Source of the DNA: Nemertoderma westbladi
Lineage: Eukaryota > Xenacoelomorpha > Nemertodermatida > Nemertodermatidae
Length of the DNA stretch: 64,000 nucleotides
Reading direction: 5' to 3'
Assembly (NCBI GenBank): GCA_032718475.1
Contig: JAUCBJ010007101.1
Location: 1-64,000, forward strand
Below the pieces are notes generated by a model, which was not told the origin of the DNA, made no database searches, and worked only from the letters and a program-made list of their open reading frames with translations. Shown piece after piece: positions 44,301-53,917 of this stretch (its first letter is position 1; each line of letters begins with the position of its first letter). The position numbers and the translations under genes are program-made.

Positions 44301-44956
44301 CTTTGCTGCACTTCTTGCAACTCTAGCCTACTTTCCCTTACTGTGCCCTTGAATTGCTGGACAGTCTCCTGCATCTGCCCGAGCAGGATATCCATCCCCC
44401 GCCGTCTCTCGTCCACCCATTCGACCGCCGAAGCGGGAGTCGCCAACGTTGTAGCGGGCGGACGAGGGACAACGGGCAACAAATTATGAATATTTCGCTC
44501 GGGGTCCAGGACCTGAACTGTCTCCTGGGCAGTTCTATGGGGCACAGGTAGCTTAGTGCTATGCAGAGGGAATTTAGAGGTAGTTTCAGGGAGCACAGGT
44601 GTGTCTATCACCGAAGGGGTGATTTCAAGAACAGGCCTAATTATTTCAGGCTCATCTACTATAGTAGGGAGTCTTTCTATTTTAATTATTTGGTCTGTGG
44701 GCTCTGTACTACCTAAGTCTACACTAGCCAGTTTAAGTAGCTGGGAAATTAGAGGGAAATTAGATAACTTCCGACGGTGTGGCGTTCTTCTACGTCCGCT
44801 TGAACAAGATTTATTACCTCTACTTTCGGGATCTCTTATATCACCTTCATCGGAGGAGGCAAATCCCTGTCTTCTGATTTGTCTCCTCAAGTCTGCTTCT
44901 GCCACTGCCTCTGCCTCTTTTCTTTCCGCTTCTGCTGTTGCCATTGCCTCTGCCAC
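41387..44956 (-). CDS. Element A Gag-protease polyprotein, RT and most integrase deleted in frame, N-terminus truncated
   Basis: 1,189 codons, intact. Residues 1-30 are an Ala/Glu-rich helix, corresponding to about residue 240 onward in element B; upstream sequence shows that the original start and roughly 260 codons are gone, so this Met is a fallback. In order come a heptad-like stretch (ELQEVQQSIALERDKLVNLQ), the DUF1759 Gag region (VGEIVKFNGDEMKWLPFNEY), three zinc knuckles (CVLCDGPHRLNAC, CYNCLRRGHQRRTC, CAKCGAKHHILLH), and a DUF1758-type aspartic protease with ALLDSGSTGTFID near residue 785. After VGWYLTGPSRRTL and an acidic linker the frame jumps directly to CPKKFNPTDIASRGA, the end of RNase H. 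It then runs through the pre-integrase linker (SSWNRLCKAVVYLE) to the integrase tail. No RT palm, no integrase DDE. Confidence 0.92.
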   Translation of the reverse strand: MAEAMATAEAERKEAEAVAEADLRRQIRRQGFASSDEGDIRDPESRGNKSCSSGRRRTPHRRKLSNFPLISQLLKLASVDLGSTEPTDQIIKIERLPTIVDEPEIIRPVLEITPSVIDTPVLPETTSKFPLHSTKLPVPHRTAQETVQVLDPERNIHNLLPVVPRPPATTLATPASAVEWVDERRRGMDILLGQMQETVQQFKGTVRESRLELQEVQQSIALERDKLVNLQKGIPPPPVTMCQPVRSEVSHAQGVEPTRIYTASEIETPIVNPIKGNYKPVDNDISSRLDNNPRNLYTDNSLFNNAMAQEGFTRQMARTEARQAVKVGEIVKFNGDEMKWLPFNEYYKDNIQNSVLSNGEKLRFLIECLEGSPKLMALRFIGHPDGLRQVWDTLNIRYGNRTNIARYLYVKLMAPRKFLSSGIIEFSDEIQEICRQLDWLGKSHEYQNSMVVGALASTLPKGGVGTRWDKKVLYMMEQQRRDPTMTDLMSFLDREVKLQLLRQSREKTLENKVSEKPVSRRRVTPVCYTDDGESQTSQGEDSGKDTDRSYYVNKMPKDQVSKSESRPNDRREPVQKTLPTSPKRIQVRKPEERTSVHHIAQVKVSNIKPKCVLCDGPHRLNACDEFLRKSLKDRREVMWDKRLCYNCLRRGHQRRTCYSDARCAKCGAKHHILLHTEFERNSPSQVSESELHVQFSDVNDTDQSEMEGFYTDEFSDENESCYLINSTAVYRALMYEKDTDSDLTLTTSDQRPSWKAPTSNIGIREFPVVQLRVHGPQKSYIVNALLDSGSTGTFIDKELAEVIFAGQPKFRTKLNMSGIMQVWNSTVAADYYIGELSTPQDKLGEYSIRSVKMVAIKNFATTQVEPYNWDEEDHAQQLNIPRFDTDYPGVQILIGQNAHEALETLEKRPTQPQPLQTYAVRTRVGWYLTGPSRRTLRERLLQDRVCQVSEWEDDTSEGDDPTEGTPYSSDNDDISSNVDQWRYCPKKFNPTDIASRGATPQELTDTTDRLGEPDFLSKEDEWPPHLTPTEIRPAKGAEKVKPKTRTGGAELFEPGIDLSVLHIARDDAVDLDLPTASGSFMKIRESDWSSGTSDVSQGLSPLLQGATDHYSSWNRLCKAVVYLERCFYRHYSRTKRKPGIVFGMQRLNRPAGRLCLPEGNGGLSGNCGRQDSLPTTTSLILQTSRDSIT

Positions 44957-47362
44957 CTTCCTTTCAAGACACTGTCCAAGTCTAATTTTGTTTGCACAGT
45001 TGAATGCCTACTGCTATATTACAGTTAAAGCAAGTCTAGTAATTCAGTATCACTGCTAGCCTAGTAATTAATTACCGATACTGCTACTCAGTGTAGCGTG
45101 ATATATATAATATATTAGAATACCGGTATGCTTATAGTATATATAAGTATTATTACAGACTAGGTTTATCACAGAATACCGGTATAATTTTAGCACAAAT
45201 ATATATAAATATATAATAGGCCTATCGGGAATACCAGTATACAGCTTACAGTTTGTAGTATATATAATTCTGGACTAGAATTAATTACAAGTACCGGTAT
45301 AATTTCAGCCTAAATTTATAGAAATAAAGATAATAGGCCTATCGTAAATACCGGTATGCAGTTTACACTTATAGTGTATATATATAAGTATAATTACAAA
45401 CTAGAATTAATTACAGAATACCGGTATGATTTCAACCTAAAATTTATAGAAATAAATATAATAAGCCTATTGTAAATACCGGTATATCAATTATTTTAAA
45501 TAACTGAATTTCTGAATTTTAAGGGTTACTTGGTTACTTTACTTACTTTATTACCGTTATTTGAGCAGTAGTCCAACTGATATGGAGACCTAATTGTTGT
45601 ATGGCAGGCCTACTATTTATAAATCGTTTGAGTTGATTTATAATATATATATACCCGTTTTAATGGGTTTTGTCAATGTTTGAAATAAATGTTATTATTT
45701 CTGGGGAGTAATCACTACACAAAGCGGTGCGCTTTCAGTGAAGTGTTACTTATAGGACACTAAAACAAATAATTCTAATTTACCTAAGTTACTTAATACT
45801 ACAAATTACGTACAATTCGGGTGAGATTACAATCTCTAAATAAACACAAAAATTTACAAAAACACAAAATACGAATTTTCAGGGTAATTTTACAAGAAGT
45901 CTACAAACCAGCCTAACAAAGGGTTAGAAATCTGGTTATTACAACGGACAGGGTACTACGGTATTTAAAAATAATAAGTAGTAGTAAATACACTGCGTTG
46001 TCCAGATAGGAAAATACCACCGCCTGACGACCTATAGCCGTATCGCTATGGGTTCTACGTTATGTATCACGGAGTGTTCCTACCTAGAAGTTAATAGTGC
46101 TAATCGAACGTGCCTATCAACCACTTTACAACACAAATATAATGCCTACACTAATTACTTTCGGAAAGCACTGTACACTAAACCCTAAATTAGGTACGAG
46201 TACTTGTACAACAGATAATCAGTAGTTAAATATACTTGAACAGCTAAAAGAACCACGGCATCTGCTGGAGTGACCGGTGCACAAAATCACCAGTCTTTAC
46301 CTACGCCAAGCAGCCCGTGTAGTACCGGGGTTAATTTAACTATAGCTGTATGTTTAACAAACACAATTATTGTAGGAACAAACTTGGGGAATGAATGTTG
46401 CGAATAATCGCATAAACTCTGAATAATAAATATTACGCTACGCGTACAAACTACTCAAACAAAATGCAGACCGAACACTGACAGACTACTATCAAGCCTA
46501 AACAAACTACAGTATATGCAGACTCCGAAATAATTAGGTAGTATGCGTTCTAACCCAGTAGTACGACTTATTCTTTAGTTGGGGGTTTACCTTACAGCAT
46601 TTGCTGCCCCTACTTCCTAACCGTTCTTTATCGGACAGGTGATCTACACACACTACAATCCGTTCAGACCTAATAACAGCCAGACAACTATCCAGCCTAC
46701 AAATTATCTAAATAAATATTATACGCTACCCGTACAGACTTACACAAACAAAGTACAGACTAAACGATGGCAGACTACTCTCAAGCCTAAATAAACTACA
46801 GGACATGCAGACTCCGAAATGATTAGGTAGTATGCGTTCTAACCCAGTAGTACGACTTATTCTTTAGTTGGGGGTTTACCTTACAGCTTTTGCTGCCCCT
46901 ACTTCCTAACCGTTCTTTATCGGACAGATGATCTACACACACTGCAATCCGTTCAGACTTAACAACAATCAGACAACAGCTCAGCCTACAAATTGTCTGT
47001 ACAATCTGATCAGGCTTACACGCCTTCTGTTCAATACTGGCCTACAAATAAATAAAACTGACAGAAATAAGTAAGCTCCAAAAGAAACAAGGGGTGTACA
47101 GTCCCTAATCTCTTAAACAGCCTACCGGTATGCAACAATCAAATCGAATAATACTAATGTACTTATACGGAAGTACCGGTTAGGACAGTTGGGCCTACGG
47201 ACCTACAGAAGTACCGGTTCTGGCAGTTGGACCTACGGGCCTACAGCAGTACCGGTTCTGGCAGTTGGGCCTACTGACCTACAGATGTACCGTTCAGGTT
47301 TACCGGTTGACCGGTACTTTCAACTTTATTGCTTACTGCAATAAAGAAGCTATATCCATTAT
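44957..47362 (-). other. Element A 5' leader with tandem repeats
   Basis: About 2.4 kb without a long ORF. From the LTR inward: a 23-base hairpin at 47,324-47,346; three ~41-bp repeats with GTACCGGTTCTGGCAGTTGG (about 47,170-47,300); a tandem pair of ~289-bp units (about 46,425-47,000, with GACTCCGAAA at 46,521 and 46,810); and several ~130-bp units each with TACCGGTA near 45,120-45,490. Confidence 0.75.
47324..47346. promoter_or_regulatory. Conserved hairpin next to the 5' LTR (element A)
   Basis: CTTTATTGC-TTACT-GCAATAAAG, a perfect 9-bp stem and 5-base loop, 16 bases from the LTR. The same hairpin sits 14 bases from the LTR in element B while the bases between it and the LTR differ. It is a candidate priming, packaging or dimerisation element; this role is inferred. 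Confidence 0.55.
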
Positions 47363-48589
47363 TGTTCGCGCTTTCAGACCTTTGGCAGTTTAACCCGCCA
47401 AATTATGATGTCTTCTAGATAATAAATCACCTTTAGTCTATGACAAGTATTTAATGCACTACACTAGTCGAAACCAATCTGTGCGCGATCATTCACCCGC
47501 TGGATATACCCGGGAGATTGGGTTCGACGGCTTAATTTTATTGCTATGTAAGCCTAATGTATTATTCGACTGACAGTATTATATAATCTCTGACAATATT
47601 ATTCACCTTCGGGGAATATTAACAGTTCCTTTAGGACGTGGCGCTTTATCTATACAAACAGAGTTATGACTTAAACTACTCACAACGATATGGCTTAGTT
47701 ATAATTCACATATATGGCGCATTCTTTAGGAAATGCTTCGTTATCAGTCTCATTCATACACAATGCTGCACAATACTGCACACTGATCTGCCGATCTTCA
47801 CTGATTTTAGTTATATATAAAAGGAACACGGACCGACTCATGTAGGGTCTATCAAATAACATTAGATTCACTTCAAACCACTTTAACATAAGTCACAATC
47901 GTTATATGTAACCTTTCTCTCTTACCTTCGGTATATCAAGAATATTGGGTTTCGGGGTTATTTATCATTATTCCAAATATAATAATTCATCAACCATATT
48001 ATGAAGAACCGACAGTAAATAGCAGTATAACAATATAAAAGTATGCACAGGTTGTTTGATTAGGTATGGTGTGTTATGTTATGATAAATGCAGATAACGG
48101 ATATATGTCCTTATAATTAAGCCTACTAGTGTAAGGCTAAAGCCGTTCTTCCTGGCTTAGAATCACCAACAACACTAAAAACTGATAAGAATAACTATAA
48201 GAATACCAGCTACCCTTATTCTACAAAGATCTCACCCACCACAGAGAATGAGCATACAGATAGGAAATTCAGTTCAGTAGATTTGTGATAGGTCAAAATC
48301 GAAACCAACTCAAATCCTATTGGCAGATACAGAAGGCAGGGCTATGGGGCACCGTGGCAATATCAGCCGTTAGCCGTCGTCATGGTAGCGACACTGTTTT
48401 CAAGAGTATCGAGCTTTTTACGTCACGAAATTACAGATTATGTCCTCTAAAGTACAAATACAGAAGAAATGGCTTTTATGTCCTCTAAAACACCAGTACA
48501 GGAAGGACACGGCCTTTTTATGCCTGGTAAACCAACCACAGAGTACTTTACGGGGATAATAACCGGCTAATTACGCAAAAGCTTTTACA
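47363..48589 (-). repeat. Element A 5' LTR
   Basis: 1,227 bp, the pair of 37,100-38,326, bounded by TG...CA and followed by the GATAC duplication. No primer-binding site could be named: the bases adjoining the LTR in elements A and B do not match each other. Confidence 0.95.
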
Positions 48590-48594
48590 GATAC

Positions 48595-49512
48595 AGTTTC
48601 TGCTTGTGTGGCATTATAGATGCTGCTAGCATAATCCGCTACCTCACAGTGACATTACGGTAAAACCCCCAGGGATTTCACGATCTCAGTCGCTCTGTAA
48701 CTGAATTCCAGAGAAACACGGAAAAATAATTGCAGCATGGGGGGGGCTGGGGGTTAGGTACTGTCTGTGGTCGACGTTTCTCAATACGAGATACATGTAT
48801 CATGCCGGGTTTCTAACGTCTAACCATTTACTAACTGGCAGTATCACCATCCTAAATTAACCCAGGCTGGGATTACATTCCTGAGGTAGGTTTCGGGAAC
48901 CGCGCACCGAATTATGACAAAGTCCCTCAAGTGCCATTAGGGTAATTCCCTTTTTCGGTATTTAAGTAAACCAACCAGCGGTAAACGAAATGGACAAATT
49001 TGCGATCAAAGAAGTGAACTCCACCGCGAAACAAAACAATGCTGATGTGATGTAAAGCGACCCGGTTTCAATGAAGTGTGGTTTAATAGCTTAATATATA
49101 ATATTAAGACAATTATTTGGCCATTTGATCCATGAATTTCTATATAGTTCCAAAACAATAATAGAACCAACAGGATACATACACTCAAGATGAACTAAAT
49201 ATAATTAATAGAATACAGTTTTAATTTTGAGAGTCAGCTGTTGTTATTGATGGCGTGGCGTCCAATTTGCCCCAGAGTCTCCTCCCCCCTTATTTGCAAA
49301 ATTATAATTTTGTTATCAAAATTATTAGTTATAAATATGTCTGGCTCCAAAAATACGTACCAAGAGACCGACCGCTACAGTAGTTTCCAATACCAGCGCT
49401 CTACCAACCGAATACCAAGTAATTAGCCATGTTCGGCTCGCTATAGTGTGTAACAGTTCTTCTGGTCGGAGGCCTCATCCGGACCTGTTACATTTTACAG
49501 ACAATGTTTGAA
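48595..49512. other. Unique spacer between elements A and B
   Basis: 918 bp without a recognisable gene. Because each element has its own target duplication, this is pre-existing host DNA and the two insertions were independent events. Confidence 0.8.
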
Positions 49513-49517
49513 ATCCC

Positions 49518-50797
49518 TGTACGCGCTTTTGAAGACCTTTAGCAGTTTAACCTGCCAAAATTTATATGTCTTTTGATTTATAAATATACTTTAGAAGATG
49601 ACAAATATTTAATACCAATAAACACAACATTAGCAGAAGCCAGCCTAGTGCGCGTCCATTCACCCGCTGGATAATCCCGGGAGGCTGGATTCTGTCGGCT
49701 TAGATTATTATTGCAGTGAAGCTTACGGTATTGTATTATTCGATTGATCGTTAATAATTAATTTCTGACTAATATTATTCACTTTCGGGAAATATTAACA
49801 GTTCCTTTTAGGACGTGGCGCTCTATCTAAGTAAACAGAGATATGACTTATACTAATCACAACGGTAAGTCGGTAAGGCTTATGATTCACGTATGAGGCG
49901 CATTCTTTAGGAAATGCTTAGTTATCAGCCACAATCATGCACACTACCGGTAACGCACAATACTGCTCACTAATTTGCCGACCGTCAATGAATTTTATCA
50001 TATATAAAGAGAATAGCAACGGACTCATGTAGGGCTTATCAAATAGCATTAAATTCAATACACACCACAATAATATAAGTCGCAATCGCTATATATATAA
50101 CCCGCCTCTCTAACCTGTAGTGTATCAAGAAAATTGGGAAATTTGGGTTCTTTATAAATGTTCTCCAAATAATATTCAATCCACTGATATAAGATATGAC
50201 AACAGTAAAAACATTAAGACGGTAGGTTAAGATATGATATGAACAGATATGTACAGCGATATGCACTGATATGCACCGATATGTGAGTTGTTATGAACCG
50301 TAAGACTGATAACAGTCATACGCTCTATAATCTTAAGCCTACTAATGTTTCTTGCTAGAGCCGTTGTTTCTGGCTTAGACAGCAATAACAACAAAGTATC
50401 AGTAAAAAACTGTAAGACTGAACACTCTCCCTATGATCGACCGAAAAGCTACACGTCGACAGGAAAAATCGCTCTGATTGGCTCAAGCCAAACAAAGAAC
50501 CATGCGTCCAATGGCTGTTTCCATGTCAGCAACCAGCTGTTAGATGTCGTAATATGAATCATCACGGCTAAGCTATGAAAGGTATTTGTCGCATTGCAGG
50601 TTTTTTGCCTTACCATGTCCGCTAAAACACGTATATAGCAGAATGACTTTTATGTCCGTTAAAACACCTTAACGGTACCTTGCGGGCGAGGGGAATATAT
50701 ATACAGTTAGAGAACCTTTTTTAGAGTATTCCAGCACCTGGGGGGAAACTGGATTGCGAAGCAAAAGGGCCAGTTATATCCCACAGAAGCTTTTACA
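49518..50797 (-). repeat. Element B 3' LTR
   Basis: Matches 60,152-61,432. Differences seen: ATATG[CG]ACCGATATG, GGTATTT[GT]TCGCA, a one-base indel in ACACCT(G)TAACGG and CCAGC[AG]CCTGGG. It is homologous to but clearly diverged from the element A LTR (TGTACGCGC versus TGTTCGCGC start). Confidence 0.95.
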
Positions 50798-50805
50798 CCG
50801 CTCCC
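50798..50805 (-). promoter_or_regulatory. Polypurine-like tract before the 3' LTR of element B
   Basis: GGGAGCGG on the minus strand, directly against the LTR and identical to that of element A. Confidence 0.45.
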
Positions 50806-50823
50806 AGAAAATGGGATTTGAGT

Positions 50824-51891
50824 CTATACAATATACAAAATCACAGTTTCTAATATACGTAAATACTCTAAACAGTTAGTCTTTCTTGCCAGAGTCCTTT
50901 TCTCTTTGGGGCGAGCCACTTTACAAGGAGGGCTATAACTCCTGGGTGAAGGGTGCAATATGATTGCATCAGAGGGTGTAGGATTATGGTCGGTGTATCC
51001 GCCAGTCGAAGTACCGGGTTGATTGACATCAACGTCCGGGGAGAGGGGTCTAACGGCTTTGAGAGCTCGTTTCAAGACAGCCGCTCTTACGGGTCCTTTA
51101 CGAGTGGTCTGAACGAGGGCCGTGGGTGGACCATAGGCAGTTAGAAACTTCCGGGGTTTAATGGTCCTTTCCAACTCGCGTTCGCGGGCTCGGTATTCGT
51201 AAGGCCGTCGATGTACTTCCTGTAACTCGGGGTGTGAGTTAACAAACAAGTCTCCATAGTCCGGATCCTGACGGATATACTTGATTAAGTTATAGGAATG
51301 AAGGTCGCTAGGATTAACACTCCTGAGAAATTTGCGTACGAATTTAGTTGAAATACATTCTCCGACGCGCTTCAGTAGTTCGTAACTCGATATGCGTGAT
51401 TTCTGTTCGACAGAAGCGAATAGATAAGGATGGAACGCATAAATTCCTTCGTAAGCGCGTCCAGGATAATAACGATGGCGCGAATCACAATGTAAATCAG
51501 TGTTCGCTTCCCAAGCTCTGATGTAACGTAGTGTGATCATTTCATCTACGCTTTCCAAATCGTGATTAAAAGGGCAATCGAAACTGGCGTGTCCCTTTAG
51601 TTGACAATGGTGACATTGAGTCATAAATTGAGGGCAAACCGCAAAAATGTGCAAGTTATTGAGTCTGCAATACGCACAATAAATTTCCATCACCGGTTGT
51701 TCGTGGAAATAGGAACAGCGGACGTTTGTGTCCATGGGCGTAACATGGTCTCTCGATGCGCATAACCAACAACGTTGCCGAGAAACATAGTTGGCATGGC
51801 GATAATTGTACGCAGTGAGACACTGTGGACCTTGATACCATTCTAGGATGTAATCGTTGTCGCTGTTCCGGGCGCGATAGGCTGAATCTCC
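50824..51891 (-). CDS. Element B extra ORF, zinc-knuckle part
   Basis: Open from just after the TGA at 51,892-51,894 to 50,824; the first Met is at 51,735 (303 codons), but homology and a further finger lie upstream of it. Upstream of that Met is CWLCASRDH (Cys at about 51,771 and 51,762). After it come C20-C23-H29-C34 and C41-C44-H49-C54 (CHHCQLKGHASFDC). Then RAWEANTDLHCDSRHRYYPG parallels the 575-codon ORF at 26,931-28,658, as does FLRSVNPSDLHSYNLI. The C-terminal third is basic and Ser/Pro-rich. It ends 26 bp before the 3' LTR, the place of env-like genes in other LTR elements, but has no signal peptide or membrane segment. Probable nucleic-acid-binding protein; function unknown. Confidence 0.75.
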   Translation of the reverse strand, partial: GDSAYRARNSDNDYILEWYQGPQCLTAYNYRHANYVSRQRCWLCASRDHVTPMDTNVRCSYFHEQPVMEIYCAYCRLNNLHIFAVCPQFMTQCHHCQLKGHASFDCPFNHDLESVDEMITLRYIRAWEANTDLHCDSRHRYYPGRAYEGIYAFHPYLFASVEQKSRISSYELLKRVGECISTKFVRKFLRSVNPSDLHSYNLIKYIRQDPDYGDLFVNSHPELQEVHRRPYEYRARERELERTIKPRKFLTAYGPPTALVQTTRKGPVRAAVLKRALKAVRPLSPDVDVNQPGTSTGGYTDHNPTPSDAIILHPSPRSYSPPCKVARPKEKRTLARKTNCLEYLRILETVILYIV

Positions 51892-52290
51892 TCAGATTCT
51901 AGGCATATTGGTTCGTCTTCCCAGTCTGTTACGAATAGAATTTTCGTGATCTATTCTCGGTTTATCGTTCCGACTCCGCTGGGTATGATATTTAAATAGA
52001 ACCATTTCCCTTTCGGTGTCTACATCGTCCGTATCATGTAAATCGATAGGATGGCCGGTAGTTAGGAAGTCCATATACGTACTATTACGATGCGTATAGC
52101 GAGCGGTGGATTTTCGATAGTCCAATTCACGCGCAAGTTGCTCTTGGGACATCGGCGGTTCGATATAACGACCATCGTCCTCCGTAATGGTTGGATCGGC
52201 TTCACCGCGTATTAAGCTATCCACAAATGCTTGCAAAGGTAGAGTATATCGCTCCCTGATACCAAGATCATCTTCTATCAACTCCGTCAT
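51892..52290 (-). CDS. Element B extra ORF, acidic N-terminal part
   Basis: 132 codons ending in TGA, in the same frame as the zinc-knuckle part that follows, so the two were or are one protein of about 488 residues. It is acidic, with DDGRYIEPPMSQEQLAREL and HPIDLHDTDDVDTEREMV. The second stretch resembles the ORF at 1,315-1,671. The same start is recognisable in element A (39,732). Whether the TGA is read through, or is a new nonsense mutation, cannot be told from one copy. It is probably expressed from a spliced message, as it lies more than 1.6 kb after the Gag-protease stop. Confidence 0.7.
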   Translation of the reverse strand: MTELIEDDLGIRERYTLPLQAFVDSLIRGEADPTITEDDGRYIEPPMSQEQLARELDYRKSTARYTHRNSTYMDFLTTGHPIDLHDTDDVDTEREMVLFKYHTQRSRNDKPRIDHENSIRNRLGRRTNMPRI

Positions 52291-53917
52291 ATCTGCTATC
52301 TGAGTTTATTAATATCAAATGAGTTTGTATTTAGGCGAGCGGGCGTCGCTGCCTACTTCTCTTTGCCCCCGGACAGTGGGATTCTCAGCGCCGATGTACC
52401 GTCGTCGCGGTGTTTACGCCAACATGTAGCAACATCACGACAACGATAACCGGCACAAGTCACTCCACTGTCCGTCCCAAAGGCTTGAATCCACTTTAGG
52501 TTCTTTCTATAGGAGAGTTGGGCTACTTTCACAATTGCGACTAGCTACTGTAAACACACCTTAGCAGTAACATTCACCTATAAACGCACAAATTCCACAC
52601 AACTGTCACCAATTGTACACATACAGGCCATTTGTCCGTTAGTCAGTGCCTTCCAGAATGTCACGTTATTACTGTGTATCCTTGGATACTAACAGTGTGC
52701 TATATTCTCTATGCTATGCAATGGGACAAGCTTTCTATTGTTCTTTTAACTTGCTTCTAATTCTAGCGTGGGTGTTGCTATGGTGACATTATGGAATGCT
52801 AGCGGTAGAATTAGGGTAATTCTCATGCATACAGATCTGGGATGCTATTTAATAATAATTCTTTAATTGTCAATATCCTCTTTATGCATGATTTTATTAA
52901 TTTTATCGGCTATTGACTATATGTTGGAGATTCTCGCACTCTAATACACTCAATAGGATGAATCTCCACTCCCATGATCTATTAATTAATGGAATTTTGG
53001 GAATGTTATAAATTGTACAAAATGACAATTTATGAAATTCATTTAATGTATGAATTTAAATTTATTCCCGTGAATTTTATTATTTGATGTTAAAATTGAC
53101 ACAATTTGATTCCAGAGCAGGTCTGGGAACATAGGATCCTTAATTCTATGAAATTTGTCTTTTAAGAATATCGGTAAGTGCTACGATATCTTAATCGACT
53201 AGAATTGTTAACAGATCTGAATTTTACAGATTTTAATAAATATTAAATTAATATTTAAGATGGGCACCGATTTATTCCAGAACTTGTCTGGGGACGTTAA
53301 CCACTGATTCTAGAATTTGTCTTTCAAGTATATCGGTGGGTGCCGCGATATCTTAATCGACTAGAATTACAGATGGTCAAAAGGTTTAACAGATTTATTT
53401 GCGTTTTACGCTACTGTTAGAGGGACATCACGCTACTATATGTATTATTTAATATAAGGTAGAAGAGAAATATCGCACGAAGCAATGTCAGTGTGAAGAG
53501 GCAAGTCGTTTCCAAGGTCTACCCAGAGCTTGGTTTAGCCGAGACACGAGGATCTGAACTTTGCATTCCTAATACTCTGCCTACCAATAATACTTGAATA
53601 TAGTAGGAGCTTTATTGTACTTTAATAAGTACGGACATTTCATCTTACTGTAGTCACGTATTTATAATATGATACGGACAGTAAGGAAAGAGAAAAATAA
53701 TTATTTCTCGCCGTCGCACTAAATATATATTATAAGTAATTACATACGTAATAAACACTAATATATTGCACTAATCTACTAAATAATCACTAAAATAACA
53801 TTCTACTAAATAAAATTAAAGAAAACGATTATAATAAAATTACATAATAATACATACATAAATATAAAATAAAAACAAATATAAAATGATATAGTCACAC
53901 GCCCACTCCACATGCTA
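52291..53917 (-). other. Element B noncoding region between Gag-protease and the extra ORF
   Basis: Colinear with 39,733-41,386 of element A, including the paired motif with ATATCGGT and CGATATCTTAATCGACTAG (about 53,090-53,380). The stretch about 53,250-53,600 is almost unchanged against A, although it is noncoding. Confidence 0.6.

Larger units (their letters stand above)
37095..48594 (-). mobile_element. Element A: complete non-autonomous BEL/Pao LTR element with GATAC target duplication
   Basis: The element body is 37,100-48,589 (11,490 bp), read on the minus strand. It has two 1,227-bp LTRs starting TGTT and ending TACA on the plus strand, and direct repeats GATAC at 37,095-37,099 and 48,590-48,594. 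By eye I find about four base differences between its LTRs, so insertion was recent. Contents in transcription order: leader, Gag-protease ORF with RT deleted, about 1.6 kb noncoding, damaged extra ORF, polypurine-like tract, 3' LTR. Confidence 0.95.

Noticed and set aside
50824-51735. Envelope glycoprotein in element B
   Set aside because: The position fits, but there is no signal peptide, transmembrane segment or glycosylation pattern; zinc knuckles point to nucleic-acid binding.
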